The position numbers and the translations under genes were made by a program. From Leucobacter aridicollis (GTDB lineage Bacteria > Actinomycetota > Actinomycetes > Actinomycetales > Microbacteriaceae): a stretch of DNA of 64,000 nucleotides. The notes under the pieces are model-generated. The model saw nothing but the letters and a program-made list of their open reading frames with translations, had not been told where the DNA came from and searched no databases. The stretch covers positions 3,410,001-3,474,000 of the forward strand of contig NZ_JACCBD010000001.1 of assembly GCF_013409595.1 (NCBI RefSeq), given 5' to 3'. The stretch's first letter is position 1. Each line of letters begins with the position of its first letter. Below are positions 42,694 to 51,515 of the stretch, piece by piece.

Positions 42694-43379
42694 GGTGTTG
42701 TCCCTTCTGACGGTGATGCTGTGCTGTGGTGGTCGACGCCGGCACCGGTGGTGCCGAGCGACGCAAGAATTGCGGCGAGCGCGTTGTGCAGGTGCACGTG
42801 CGTGGCGTGGGCCGCGAGCTCGCCGTCGCCAGCCGCGATCGCCCGGGCAATGAGTGTGTGCTCGGCGACCGAGGCGTGCAGCCGCGCGCGGTTGTCACGG
42901 GCGAGCCGGCGAGCGCGGGCGAGGTGCGTCCGGATCGTGCGGAGCGCACTCGTGAAGTACTGGTTGTCGACGGCCTCGTCGAGCGCGGCATCGAAGCGGG
43001 CGATCAGCTCGTAGTAGGAGTCAGCCGCCACTTCCCCGCTCTCAGGGTGGGCCGCCGCAAACGCATCGGCGAGCTCGCCAAAGACGGCAGGATCACCCTT
43101 CGCGGCAGCCAGCCTCGCGGTGTTCTCCTCGAGCGCGCGCCTGACCTCGAACAGCGCCCGGATGTCATCGGCTTCAAAGTCGGAGACGACGGTGACGCGC
43201 GGCGAGAGCTGGGCTGCGAGCCCGTTCGAGATAAGCCTGCCGATTGCCTCGCGGGCCGGCGTGCGGCTCACGCCGAGGCGGGCCGCCTGCTCAACCTCGC
43301 CGAGGACGGTCCCGGGAGCGAGCGCCCCGCGCTGGATCTCCTCAAGGAGGGTCGCATACGCCCGATCGCTAGCTCGCAC
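42690..43379 (-). CDS. GntR family (FCD) regulator of the methylcitrate operon
   Basis: This 229-residue regulator has a winged helix ([36 protein letters not shown]) and an FCD domain with [13 protein letters not shown] and late His residues ([14 protein letters not shown]). It is the first gene of gntR-prpD-prpB-prpC and coupled to prpD by ATGA, so it is almost certainly the local regulator. Actinobacteria more often use the XRE-type PrpR here. GTG 43379 has GGAGG six bases upstream. A palindrome at 43470-43489 and a GTATAC at 43424 lie upstream as candidate sites. Confidence 0.87.
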   Translation of the reverse strand: MRASDRAYATLLEEIQRGALAPGTVLGEVEQAARLGVSRTPAREAIGRLISNGLAAQLSPRVTVVSDFEADDIRALFEVRRALEENTARLAAAKGDPAVFGELADAFAAAHPESGEVAADSYYELIARFDAALDEAVDNQYFTSALRTIRTHLARARRLARDNRARLHASVAEHTLIARAIAAGDGELAAHATHVHLHNALAAILASLGTTGAGVDHHSTASPSEGTTP

Positions 43380-43469
43380 GACTCACCTCCGGTCTCGACG
43401 CTTCAGTGCCGCCACCAGCTAGCGTATACACTCACGCGAGAAAATGCGAGCCTCATTCACCTTTGATTC

Positions 43470-43489
43470 CAAGAATGCATACATTCTTG
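43470..43489. promoter_or_regulatory. candidate operator of the gntR-prp operon
   Basis: CAAGAATG-cata-CATTCTTG is a perfect 8-bp dyad with four central bases, about 90 bp upstream of the gntR start. GntR-type regulators of this branch often recognise sites centred on short ATAC-like cores, which fits. Confidence 0.5.
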
Positions 43490-43526
43490 CGGTTCTCGTC
43501 ATTGATTGGCAACCACCCGCGCAGCA

Positions 43527-43586
43527 ACTTTCTCTACGGATTGACGTAGTTCAGGCGCCCGAACTACGTCAATCCGTAGAGAAAGT
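43527..43586 (-). terminator. 26-bp perfect hairpin after the osmolyte importer operon
   Basis: The arm at 43527-43552 (ACTTTCTCTACGG...) matches the arm at 43561-43586 exactly in reverse complement, with the 8-base loop aggcgccc. It lies 27 bp after the stop of the OpuC-type operon and well upstream of gntR, so it is probably that operon's terminator. There is no U-tract. The length and perfection exceed what termination needs. Confidence 0.72.
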
Positions 43587-43612
43587 GGCGGGGAATGGGG
43601 TATTCGACCGGG

Positions 43613-44560
43613 TTAGCCGACCAGGCCGTTGTCCTTCAGCCAGCCGGCAGCAATCTTCGCGGCCGGCGCCTGGTCCTGTGCGGACTGTGCCCCAAGCTGC
43701 TGCAGGTCCTCTGCGGTCAGCTTCGCGGAGACCTTGTCGATGATGGCCGCAGCGTCCGCGTCCACCTTGTCGGAGACCACTGGCACCACGTGCGATGCGA
43801 GGAACAGCCCCTCCGGGTCGGCGAGCACCACGAGGTCGCCGTCAGCGAAGACAGGGTCCGCCGAGTAGAGATCGACGATCTGCACCTGGCCGTCGCGCAA
43901 CGCCTTCACGGTGAGCGGCCCGCCCGAGTCCTCAATGGGGGTGAACGACACGTCAACGCCGTAGACGTCCTTGAGCCCTGTCGGACCGTAGGGGCGCTTC
44001 TCGAGTTCCGAGTTTCCGCCCAGGGTGAGGTTCTCTACGCCGGCGAGGTCGCCGATCTCAGCGAGGTCATGCTGCTTCGCAAACTCACTCGTCACGACAT
44101 ACGAATCCTGGTCGGAGGCTTCCGACTGGGCGAGCACCCGCAGCCCCTCCGGCAGCGCAGCCTCGAGGGCGCTGTACACGTCGTCGGCCGAGGTCGCGGT
44201 CGCGTCGGAGTCGAGATACTGCAAGAGGTTGCCCGTGTATTCGGGGAACACGTCGATGGATCCTGCCTCGATCTCGGGCATGTAGACCTCGCGCTGGCCG
44301 ATTCGCAGCTGGCGATCTACGGTGAACCCGCCGTCTTCGAGCGCTTGCGCGTAGAGTTCAGCGACGATCTCGTTCGAGTAGTAGTCCTGCGAGCCGACGA
44401 CGAGCGTCTGGTTCGCGCCGCCGTCGCCGCCGGAGCCCCCGGCCCCCTCCCCCTCGTCAAGGGGATCCGCTGCCGCGCACGCGGAGAGCAGCGTCACCCC
44501 CGCGAGTGCGAGCGCGGCGAGCGCTCCGATCCGTCGTGGTGTGCGTGATGGTGTGTGCAT
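43613..44560 (-). CDS. osmolyte/quaternary-amine binding lipoprotein (ProX/OpuCC-like)
   Basis: This 315-residue receptor has a signal peptide and lipobox LSAC, followed by a Gly/Asp-rich linker and the OpuAC domain: TLVVGSQDYYSNEIVAELYAQALED, DVFPEYTGNLLQYLD and VQIVDLYSADPVF. These match betaine/choline/carnitine receptors. ATG 44560 has GGAG six bases before it. It is the last gene of ATPase-permease-permease-receptor. Ligand choice among glycine betaine, choline, carnitine or other compatible solutes is not resolvable by eye. Confidence 0.87.
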   Translation of the reverse strand: MHTPSRTPRRIGALAALALAGVTLLSACAAADPLDEGEGAGGSGGDGGANQTLVVGSQDYYSNEIVAELYAQALEDGGFTVDRQLRIGQREVYMPEIEAGSIDVFPEYTGNLLQYLDSDATATSADDVYSALEAALPEGLRVLAQSEASDQDSYVVTSEFAKQHDLAEIGDLAGVENLTLGGNSELEKRPYGPTGLKDVYGVDVSFTPIEDSGGPLTVKALRDGQVQIVDLYSADPVFADGDLVVLADPEGLFLASHVVPVVSDKVDADAAAIIDKVSAKLTAEDLQQLGAQSAQDQAPAAKIAAGWLKDNGLVG

Positions 44561-44573
44561 CTTCGTCTCCCAA

Positions 44574-45356
44574 TCAGGTTGTTTCGGTTGCGGTGGTGAA
44601 GTTCGTGGCGGGTTGGCCTGCCCGGTGCTGCGCGAGCGGACCGGCCGCATCGGTGCCAGCGGGCGAGCTCCCCGCCGCACGTTCCAGGGCGGTCCCTCGC
44701 GCGGAGAGACGGGCGGCTGCGGCGCGCTGCACCGTCGCGAGCAAGATCTCGAGGATGAGCGCGAGCGCGATGACGAGGATCGCGGCGCCGAGCATCTGCC
44801 CGTAGTCGCGGGTCTTCAGTCCGGTGAAGAGGTACCTGCCAAGGCCGACGTCAGCCGTGTACGCGGCGAGGGTCGCCGTCGCGACGACCTGCAGCACCGC
44901 CGCGCGCACTCCGCCAATAATGACCGGGAGCGCGAGCGGCACCTCGACCTGCCAGATCACCTGCGCGGGGCGCATCCCGATCGCGCGTGCGGCCCCCGAT
45001 GTCTCACGGGGAACCGCTTGCACGCCAGAGTAGGCTCCCGCAAGCAGCGACGGGATCGCGAGTACAACGAGCGCAACGAGCGGTGCCGAGAGCCCGATCC
45101 CAAACCAGAGCGCGCACACCGTGAGCACGCCGAGCGTCGGCAGCGCCCTCGCGGCCCCTGTGACCGCGCCGATCGCACCGACGCCGCGTCGTGTGTGGCC
45201 GATGAGCACCCCGGCTGGAAGCGCGACGAGGGCCGCGATACCGACGGCGAATACGGACACCCAGAGGTGCTCGCCGATGCGGGCCGGGATGCCGCTGGCG
45301 CCCACCCAGTTCGCACCGTCGGCGAGCCAGGCGAACGCGTCCGCGAAGAGGTTCAT
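44574..45356 (-). CDS. osmolyte ABC permease (OpuCB/ProW-like, second)
   Basis: This 260-residue permease has about six helices and the BPD_transp_1 loop RAIGMRPAQVIWQVEVPLALPVIIGGVR with the EAA element. The C-terminal 60 residues are hydrophilic and Ala-rich, beyond the membrane domain. ATG overlaps the stop of the preceding permease (ATGA). Together they form the heterodimeric channel of an OpuC-type importer. Confidence 0.87.
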   Translation of the reverse strand: MNLFADAFAWLADGANWVGASGIPARIGEHLWVSVFAVGIAALVALPAGVLIGHTRRGVGAIGAVTGAARALPTLGVLTVCALWFGIGLSAPLVALVVLAIPSLLAGAYSGVQAVPRETSGAARAIGMRPAQVIWQVEVPLALPVIIGGVRAAVLQVVATATLAAYTADVGLGRYLFTGLKTRDYGQMLGAAILVIALALILEILLATVQRAAAARLSARGTALERAAGSSPAGTDAAGPLAQHRAGQPATNFTTATETT

Positions 45357-45991
45357 GCCGCCGCCTTCCGCCAGGGCGTGAGCACGCGACCGAGCAGCAG
45401 GAGCAGCCCGTCAAGGACGAGCGCGAGCACGATCGTCGCGATGATGCCCGTCAGCACCTCGCCGAAGATTCCGCGCTGGAACCCGTCGGTCAGCAGCGTC
45501 CCCAGACTGGAGACGCCGATGAGCGCTCCGACGGTAACGAGGCTGATCGTTGACACCGCGACCACCCTGACTCCAGCGAGGATGACGGGAAGTGCGAGCG
45601 GCAGGTCGACGCGCCAGAACACCGAGCTGCGCGAAAACCCGATCGCGAGCGAGGCGTCCCGCACGGTCGTGTCGACCGAGGCGAAGCCGTCAGCGGCGCT
45701 GCGCACGAGCAGTGCGATGCCGTAGAGCGTGAGGGCGATGATCATGTTGGCGTCCGAGCGCAGCGGGACGCCGGCGACGGCAGGGATGATGATGAGCAGG
45801 GGCAGCGCCGGGATCGCGTAGAGCAGCGTGGCCGCGCTCGAGAGCGCCCCGCCGAGCCGGCCGTACCGGAATGCGAGCCGCCCGATCGGAATCGCGATGA
45901 GCGTCGCGAGGAGGATCGCCGGGAGGCTCAGCTGCAGATGGGCCCAGGCGAGATCAATCACCTGCGACCAGTTCTGCGCGAGCCATTTCAC
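45353..45991 (-). CDS. osmolyte ABC permease (OpuCB/ProW-like, first)
   Basis: This 212-residue permease, the typical size of OpuCB/OpuCD, has the EAA-like loop DASLAIGFSRSSVFWRVDLPLALPVILAGVRV. The start is GTG 45991, overlapping the ATPase stop (GTGA). The protein begins MKWLAQNWSQVIDLAWAHLQLSLPAILLA, standard for the family. About five to six helices are predicted. Confidence 0.88.
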   Translation of the reverse strand: MKWLAQNWSQVIDLAWAHLQLSLPAILLATLIAIPIGRLAFRYGRLGGALSSAATLLYAIPALPLLIIIPAVAGVPLRSDANMIIALTLYGIALLVRSAADGFASVDTTVRDASLAIGFSRSSVFWRVDLPLALPVILAGVRVVAVSTISLVTVGALIGVSSLGTLLTDGFQRGIFGEVLTGIIATIVLALVLDGLLLLLGRVLTPWRKAAA

Positions 45992-46815
45992 GGCTCGATC
46001 ACTCCGAGTGGCCTGCCCGCGGTGTCAAACACGATCCGCTTGCCGTCAACCTCGCGCGTCGTGAGCTTTCGGGCTTCGGGTTCGCCCTCGGGGGTGTCGG
46101 TCCCGATGAAGTTGCGCACGAAATCGTCTGCGGGGTTCGCAAGGATGTCGGCGGGCGTGCCGCACTGGGCGATTTCGCCGCCGGTTCGGAGCACCACGAC
46201 CTCGTCGCCGAGCCTGAACGCCTCGTCGATGTCGTGGGTGACGAACAGGATTGTCTTGCCGAGTTCGCGCTGCAGTCTGCCGAGCTCCGCCTGCAACTCG
46301 CGCCGCACGATCGGGTCGACAGCGCCAAACGGCTCGTCCATCAGCAGAATGTTCGGGTCGGGCACGAGCGCTCTCGCGACGCCGACGCGCTGTTGCTGTC
46401 CGCCCGAGAGCTGGGCGGGGAAGCGCTTCCCGAGGTCAGCGCTCAGGCCGACGCGCTCGAGCATCTCACTCGCGAGCGCTCGGGCTCGCGCCTTCGGGGT
46501 GCCGTTCAGGATCGCGACGGTCGCAACGTTGTCGAGGACCGAGCGGTGCGGAAGCAGCCCACCCTGCTGGAGGACGTACCCGATGGAGCGGCGCAGCTTG
46601 ACGGGGTCGGTTGTCGAGATGTCCTGGTCGTCGATCCACACGGTGCCGCTCGTCGGTTCGACCATGCGATTGACCATGCGCAGCAGCGTGGTCTTGCCGC
46701 TGCCCGAGGAGCCGACGAACACTGTCGTATGACGCGACGGAATGGTGAGCGAGAACTCCCCGACCGCCCGCGTGCCGTCGGGGTAGGTCTTCGTGACAGC
46801 GTCGAATCGAATCAT
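45988..46815 (-). CDS. osmolyte importer ATPase (OpuCA-like, without CBS domains)
   Basis: This 275-residue ATPase has Walker A GSSGSGKTT, signature LSGGQQQRV, Walker B ILLMDEPFGAVD and switch His FVTHDIDEA, closest to ProV/OpuCA. Typical OpuCA and ProV carry C-terminal CBS domains that sense ionic strength; here only about 60 residues follow the ATPase core, so that sensor is missing. This is the first gene of the four-gene operon; it starts 105 bp from the SDR stop. Confidence 0.88.
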   Translation of the reverse strand: MIRFDAVTKTYPDGTRAVGEFSLTIPSRHTTVFVGSSGSGKTTLLRMVNRMVEPTSGTVWIDDQDISTTDPVKLRRSIGYVLQQGGLLPHRSVLDNVATVAILNGTPKARARALASEMLERVGLSADLGKRFPAQLSGGQQQRVGVARALVPDPNILLMDEPFGAVDPIVRRELQAELGRLQRELGKTILFVTHDIDEAFRLGDEVVVLRTGGEIAQCGTPADILANPADDFVRNFIGTDTPEGEPEARKLTTREVDGKRIVFDTAGRPLGVIEP

Positions 46816-46920
46816 CCGCTACCACCCCCAAGGTCAGTCGGGTGCTGGTGCACCCCGGTTGGAACTGTGCCCAAACCTAGCACCCGCCCCCGACAAACCG
46901 AGCTGAAACTTGGGGAAACG

Positions 46921-47682
46921 CTACTTCGGGCCCATGCGCAGCGCGCCGTCCATGCGGATGGTTTCGCCGTTCAAGTAGTCGTGCTCGGCGATCATCGTGA
47001 CCAGCTGAGCGAACTCGTCGGGCCGGGCGAGTCGCGCCGGGAAGGGCACCGAGGCCGAGAGTGAGGCGTTCACCTCGGGTCCGAGCGCCTCGAGCAGCGG
47101 GGTCGCCACGATGCCGGGGGCGATCGTATTCACCCGGATGCCGTTGCGCGCCAGATCACGCGCGGCGGTGATGCCCATGCCGACGACGCCACCCTTCGAC
47201 GCCGCATACGCGATCTGGCCGATCTGTCCCTCGTATGCGGCGACCGACGCCGTGTTCACGATGAGCCCGCGCTGGCCGGCCTCGTCGACAGGCTCCTGCT
47301 CCGCCATGATCTCGGCGGCGAGGCGCAGCACGTTGAACGTACCGACAAGGTTGATGTTCAGGGTGCGCTGGAACGTCTCGAGGTCGTGCACGCCCTTGCC
47401 CGAGAGCACGCGCTTCGCGGGCGCGATTCCCGCGCAGTTCACGACGAGCCGGATCGGCGGCTCGCCAGCGTTCAGCTTCAGCGCAGCCTGCACCTCGTCC
47501 TCGCTCGTCACGTCGGCGGCGACGAATCGGATGCCGGAGCCCGGCTCCCCCGCCTTCTCGATCGAGGCCGCAAGGTCAAGGCCGACAACGTTCACGCCTC
47601 GGCTCGCGAGCAGCGCGGCAGTCGCGGCGCCGAGCCCCGACGCTGCGCCGGTTACGACGGCTGTTGTTCCTTCAAGCTGCAT
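46921..47682 (-). CDS. short-chain dehydrogenase/reductase (HSD10-like)
   Basis: This 253-residue NAD(P)-dependent classical SDR has cofactor motif VVTGAASGLGAATA, NNAG-equivalent VNCAGIAPAKRV, catalytic Ser in NTASVAAYEG and YAASKGG (Tyr and Lys). The pattern EGQIGQIAYAASKGGVVGMGITAARDLARNGIRVNTIAPG is typical of 3-hydroxyacyl-CoA dehydrogenase type 2-like SDRs, including 2-methyl-3-hydroxybutyryl-CoA dehydrogenases of isoleucine breakdown. The BKD operon lies upstream on the same strand, which fits. ATG 47682 is used; a longer frame runs into the intergenic region. Confidence 0.85.
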   Translation of the reverse strand: MQLEGTTAVVTGAASGLGAATAALLASRGVNVVGLDLAASIEKAGEPGSGIRFVAADVTSEDEVQAALKLNAGEPPIRLVVNCAGIAPAKRVLSGKGVHDLETFQRTLNINLVGTFNVLRLAAEIMAEQEPVDEAGQRGLIVNTASVAAYEGQIGQIAYAASKGGVVGMGITAARDLARNGIRVNTIAPGIVATPLLEALGPEVNASLSASVPFPARLARPDEFAQLVTMIAEHDYLNGETIRMDGALRMGPK

Positions 47683-47800
47683 CCTGCGTTCCTTTCGTGG
47701 TGGGGCCGGGCAGGGAGATGCTCCGGCTACCAGGCCATCGTTGCATATCTCCTGCCCCGCCCACAGCACGAATCCGCCAGCGTGCGACCACGCCTGCGGG

Positions 47801-48901
47801 CTAGAAGACGAGCACGGGCTTGATCGTCACGCCTGACTCCGAATCCTCGAACGCCGTATTGATATCGGCGAACTCGTAGCGCTTCACGAGCTTGTCGAAC
47901 GGGAACAACCCGCGCTCGTACAGCGCGATCAGCCGCGGGATAAACTCCCGCGGTACCGAATCACCCTCGACGACCATCGACACCGTGATGCCGCTCGTAA
48001 GGAGCGAGCCAATGTCGAACGGAGCCTCCGTGCCAAGCTTCGCTGCCCCAACGAGCGCTCCATGGCCCCGGATCGCGAGCGACTTCGTCATTTGCGCGAA
48101 CACCGGCGGCACACCCGTCGTGTCGAGCGCGTACTGCACGCCCTGCCCGCCGGTGATTTCCCGAATGCGCTCGACGGGGTCAACCTCCCGCGAGTTGACG
48201 GTGTGCGTCGCCCCCAGCTCCAGCGCGAAGTCGAGCCGCTCGGGCACGATATCGACCATGATGATCGTCGTCGCGCCCGCGGCGACGGCTGCGAGCATTC
48301 CGGCGAGCCCAACGGCCCCCGTGCCGAAGATGGCGATCGATTCTCCGGCGGCCGGGCGGAGCACGTTGAGCACGGCACCGGAGCCCGTCATGATGCCGCA
48401 GCCGAGGGGCCCGAGCAGCTCGAGCGGCGCGTCCCCCGCCACCTTGACGGCATTGCGCGCACTCACGTTCGTGAAGGTGGCGAACGACGACTGCCCGAAG
48501 AAGTTCGACGAGATCCGCTCGCCGTCCGACGTCAGCGAGCTCGAGCCGTCGGTGCGGCTGCCGCCGAAGTTCAGCGCATAGAAATCGACGCAGTACTGCG
48601 GGTGGCCCGTGATGCACTGCTCGCATACCCCGCACGATGCGGGGGCGAGCACCACGCTGTCACCGACCGCCAGGTCGGTGACAGCTGCACCCACCGCAGT
48701 AACGATGCCTGAGCCCTCGTGTCCGAGCACGGCCGGCAGCGGCACCGGGTACCACTGGTCGCGCACGATCGCGTCGGTGTGGCACACGCCACTAGCGACG
48801 AGCCGCACCGTCACCTCGTCAGCGCGCGGTTCGTCGAGCTCGAGCTCGCGAATGTCGAGCGGGGTGCTCGGCGCCGTTGCGACTGCTGCCTGAATCTTCA
48901 C
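47801..48901 (-). CDS. zinc-dependent alcohol dehydrogenase (aryl-alcohol/NAD-type)
   Basis: This 366-residue medium-chain dehydrogenase oxidises an alcohol using NAD and catalytic zinc. Catalytic zinc ligands are Cys in SGVCHTD, His in GHEGSGIV and a later Cys. The structural zinc site is CGVCEQCITGHPQYC. The nucleotide fold is SIAIFGTGAVGLAGMLAAV. GTG 48901 is chosen for a nearby AGG and because the upstream 15 codons are Arg/Lys-rich and poorly conserved by eye. Its position between the 2-oxoacid dehydrogenase operon and the SDR suggests use of branched or aromatic alcohols/aldehydes. Confidence 0.85.
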   Translation of the reverse strand: MKIQAAVATAPSTPLDIRELELDEPRADEVTVRLVASGVCHTDAIVRDQWYPVPLPAVLGHEGSGIVTAVGAAVTDLAVGDSVVLAPASCGVCEQCITGHPQYCVDFYALNFGGSRTDGSSSLTSDGERISSNFFGQSSFATFTNVSARNAVKVAGDAPLELLGPLGCGIMTGSGAVLNVLRPAAGESIAIFGTGAVGLAGMLAAVAAGATTIIMVDIVPERLDFALELGATHTVNSREVDPVERIREITGGQGVQYALDTTGVPPVFAQMTKSLAIRGHGALVGAAKLGTEAPFDIGSLLTSGITVSMVVEGDSVPREFIPRLIALYERGLFPFDKLVKRYEFADINTAFEDSESGVTIKPVLVF

Positions 48902-49061
48902 AACATCCTGCTTCCTCCGCCGGATCGCGGCGGCATCAACGCTCACAGCCGCACCCCGACGCCGTCAGCCGGGGAAGACTTCGAGCAGATCTGTCCCACC
49001 AGCTTACGCCGCAGATATCAGGTCCCCGTGAAAGCTCGATGTTCCCTCAGGCGCCGCTCAG

Positions 49062-50405
49062 CTAGTCAAGCAGCAGCGCTGGCTCCTCAAGCACCGAGGC
49101 GACGTCGGCGACGAATCGCGAGATCACGTCACCATCGACGACGCGGTGGTCGAACGAGCCGCCGACAGTCGTGACCATCCGTGGGCGCACCTCGCCGTCG
49201 ACGACCCAGGGCTTCTCCTTGATCGTGCCCATCGCCATGATCGCGACCTCGCCAGGGTTGAGGATCGGCGTGCCGAAGTCCATCCCGAAGACACCGATGT
49301 TCGTGAGCGTGATCGTGCCCTGCTGCATCTCTTCGGGCTTCGTGCGCCCCTCGCGCGCGGTGATTGTGAGTTGCTCGATCGCCTGCGCGAGTTCGCGCAG
49401 GCTCAGCTCCTGCGCCTCCTTGATGTTCGGCACAATAAGCCCGCGCGGGGTGGCTGCCGCGATGCCGAGGTTGACGAAGTGGTGGCGAATGATCTCGGTC
49501 TCGGTGAACGTCGAGTTGATCTCGGGGTTTCGGCGGATCGCCCACAGCATCGCCTTCGCGAAGATGAGCAGCGGCGACACCTTGATGCCGGCGAAGTCCG
49601 TCGAGGTCTTCAGCCGCCGCACAAACTCCATCGTGCGCGTCGCGTCGACGTCGGTGAAGACGCCAACGTGGGGAGCCTCGAACGCGCTCGTGACCATCGC
49701 CTTCGCGATCTGCTTGCGCATGCCCTTGAGCGGGATCCGCTCCTCGCGCACGGCGGGGACCTCGGGCGTCGACAGGTTGCGGAACAGGCTCGCCTGCGAA
49801 CCGTGGCGCACCACATCGTCGCGCAGGATCTCACCCCCGATGCCGGTGCCAGAGACCTGGGTGAGGTCGACGCCGAGATCCTTCGCGAGCTTCCGGATCG
49901 GGGGCTTCGCGATCACCGGGGACGCCGCGGCGACCGGGATCGGCGGCGCGGACAGCAGAGGCTCTCCCCCGCTCCGGCGTCGCGAACGGACCTTGCCGGC
50001 GGTGCCATAGCCCACGAGCACCGCACCGCCCTCATCATCGGCCGCTGCGGCCGGCGCGGCTGGCGCCACCGAGGCGCCTGCAGGGGCCGGAGCAGCCGGC
50101 GTCGCGGAAGCCGCCTCGGCAGGCGCCGCTGGCGCGTCCGCACGGGGATCCGGATCCGCTGCGCCCTCGGCCCGCACGCGCATGATCGGCTGACCGACAG
50201 GGACCGTCTCCCCCACCTCGGCGAGGAGCTCCGTGACAACGCCTGTGAACGGCGACGGCAGCTCGACGAGCGACTTCGCGGTCTCGATCTCGCAGATCAC
50301 CTGGTTGAGCGCGACAGTGTCGCCCGGCGCGACCTGCCAGGTGACAATCTCTGCCTCGGTCAGGCCTTCACCGACATCGGGAAGGGGGAACGTCATGTCG
50401 CTCAT
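49062..50405 (-). CDS. bkdC: dihydrolipoamide acyltransferase (E2) of branched-chain 2-oxoacid dehydrogenase
   Basis: This 447-residue E2 has one N-terminal lipoyl domain ([14 protein letters not shown], lipoylated Lys near residue 44), an Ala/Pro linker, a peripheral subunit-binding domain ([31 protein letters not shown]) and the catalytic domain ending with FDHRVVDGD (HRxxDG). ETAKS, rather than the ETDKA of pyruvate E2, is usual for branched-chain enzymes. It is the third gene after E1alpha and E1beta; E3 is elsewhere. Confidence 0.9.
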   Translation of the reverse strand: MSDMTFPLPDVGEGLTEAEIVTWQVAPGDTVALNQVICEIETAKSLVELPSPFTGVVTELLAEVGETVPVGQPIMRVRAEGAADPDPRADAPAAPAEAASATPAAPAPAGASVAPAAPAAAADDEGGAVLVGYGTAGKVRSRRRSGGEPLLSAPPIPVAAASPVIAKPPIRKLAKDLGVDLTQVSGTGIGGEILRDDVVRHGSQASLFRNLSTPEVPAVREERIPLKGMRKQIAKAMVTSAFEAPHVGVFTDVDATRTMEFVRRLKTSTDFAGIKVSPLLIFAKAMLWAIRRNPEINSTFTETEIIRHHFVNLGIAAATPRGLIVPNIKEAQELSLRELAQAIEQLTITAREGRTKPEEMQQGTITLTNIGVFGMDFGTPILNPGEVAIMAMGTIKEKPWVVDGEVRPRMVTTVGGSFDHRVVDGDVISRFVADVASVLEEPALLLD

Positions 50406-50486
50406 CGAAGGCTCCTTTGGGTTGCTTCGCGGTCAGTAGAAAGTAGTGGTCCCGGCGTGCGGGCGGGGTGCGGCAGCGGCAGAGAG

Positions 50487-51515
50487 TCAGTAGTGCATCG
50501 TGCGATCGACTGCTTCGAGGATACGGTCTGCGTCGGGCAAGAACATGCCCTCGAGTCGGGCCGGCGGGAATGGCACGTCGTAGCCCGAGACGCGCAGCAC
50601 GGGCGCCTGCAGTGAGTAGAACGCGTGCTCGGCGACGTGCGCGGCGAGTTCGCTGCCCAAACTGACGTTGCCCGAGGCCTCCTGCGCGACGACGAGGCGC
50701 CCCGTCTTTCGCACCGATTCGAGGAGCGGCGCGTAGTCGACCGGCGAGATGCTGCGGAGGTCGACGACCTCGATGCTCGTCCCCTCGGCACGCGCGACCT
50801 CGGCAGCCTCAAGCGCGGCGGTGACCATCGCGCCGAACGCGACAATCGTGCAGTCGGTTCCCTCGCGGGCGACCCGGCTGTCGTGCAGCTGCGCGGCCGG
50901 GGCGGTCGGATCGACCTCGCCCTTCATCCAGTACTTCGCCTTCGGTTCGAAGAACAGCACGGGGTCCTGCGACTGAATCGCCTGCTGGATCATCCAGTAG
51001 GCGTCGTTCGGCGTTGAGGGCGCGACGACTCGCAGGCCCGGGGTGTGCGCGAAGTACGCTTCGGGGCTCTCCTGGTGGTGCTCGACGGCGCCGATGTGTC
51101 CGCCGTACGGGACGCGGATCACGATCGGCATCGGCACCTTGCCGTCGTGCCGGTTCGTGATCTTCGCGAGCTGCGTGACGATCTGATTGAACGCGGGGAA
51201 GATGAAGCCCTCGAACTGGATCTCGATGACCGGGCGGTAGCCGCGCATCGCGAGCCCAATGGCGTTGCCGACGATGCCGGCCTCCGCGAGCGGGGTGTCG
51301 AGCACGCGCGCCGATCCAAAGTCAGCCTGGAGCTTGTCGGTGACGCGGAAGACCCCGCCGAGTGGGCCGATGTCCTCGCCCATGAGCAGGACTTTCTCGT
51401 CGGCGGCCATCGCGGCCCGCAAGCCCTCGTTGATCGCCCGCGCGATCGGCAGTTCGGTGCGCTCGGTGAGCGTCTGGACGCTGGGCGCGGTGGGTGTGGG
51501 TGCTGCACCGGTCAT
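50487..51515 (-). CDS. bkdB: branched-chain 2-oxoacid dehydrogenase E1 beta subunit
   Basis: This 342-residue transketolase-like subunit pairs with E1alpha to decarboxylate 2-oxoacids with ThDP. It contains KVLLMGEDIGPLGGVFRVTDKL with the catalytic Glu, RVPYGGHIGAVEHHQESPEAYFAHTPGL with active-site His, and TIVAFGAMVTAALEAAE. ATG 51515 overlaps the E1alpha stop (ATGA). A short Thr/Pro-rich leader precedes the domain. Confidence 0.9.
   Translation of the reverse strand: MTGAAPTPTAPSVQTLTERTELPIARAINEGLRAAMAADEKVLLMGEDIGPLGGVFRVTDKLQADFGSARVLDTPLAEAGIVGNAIGLAMRGYRPVIEIQFEGFIFPAFNQIVTQLAKITNRHDGKVPMPIVIRVPYGGHIGAVEHHQESPEAYFAHTPGLRVVAPSTPNDAYWMIQQAIQSQDPVLFFEPKAKYWMKGEVDPTAPAAQLHDSRVAREGTDCTIVAFGAMVTAALEAAEVARAEGTSIEVVDLRSISPVDYAPLLESVRKTGRLVVAQEASGNVSLGSELAAHVAEHAFYSLQAPVLRVSGYDVPFPPARLEGMFLPDADRILEAVDRTMHY

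Noticed and set aside
46840..46855. GGGTGC-tggt-GCACCC dyad upstream of the OpuC-type ATPase as an operator or terminator.
   Set aside because: Only six base pairs and likely by chance in this GC-rich context.
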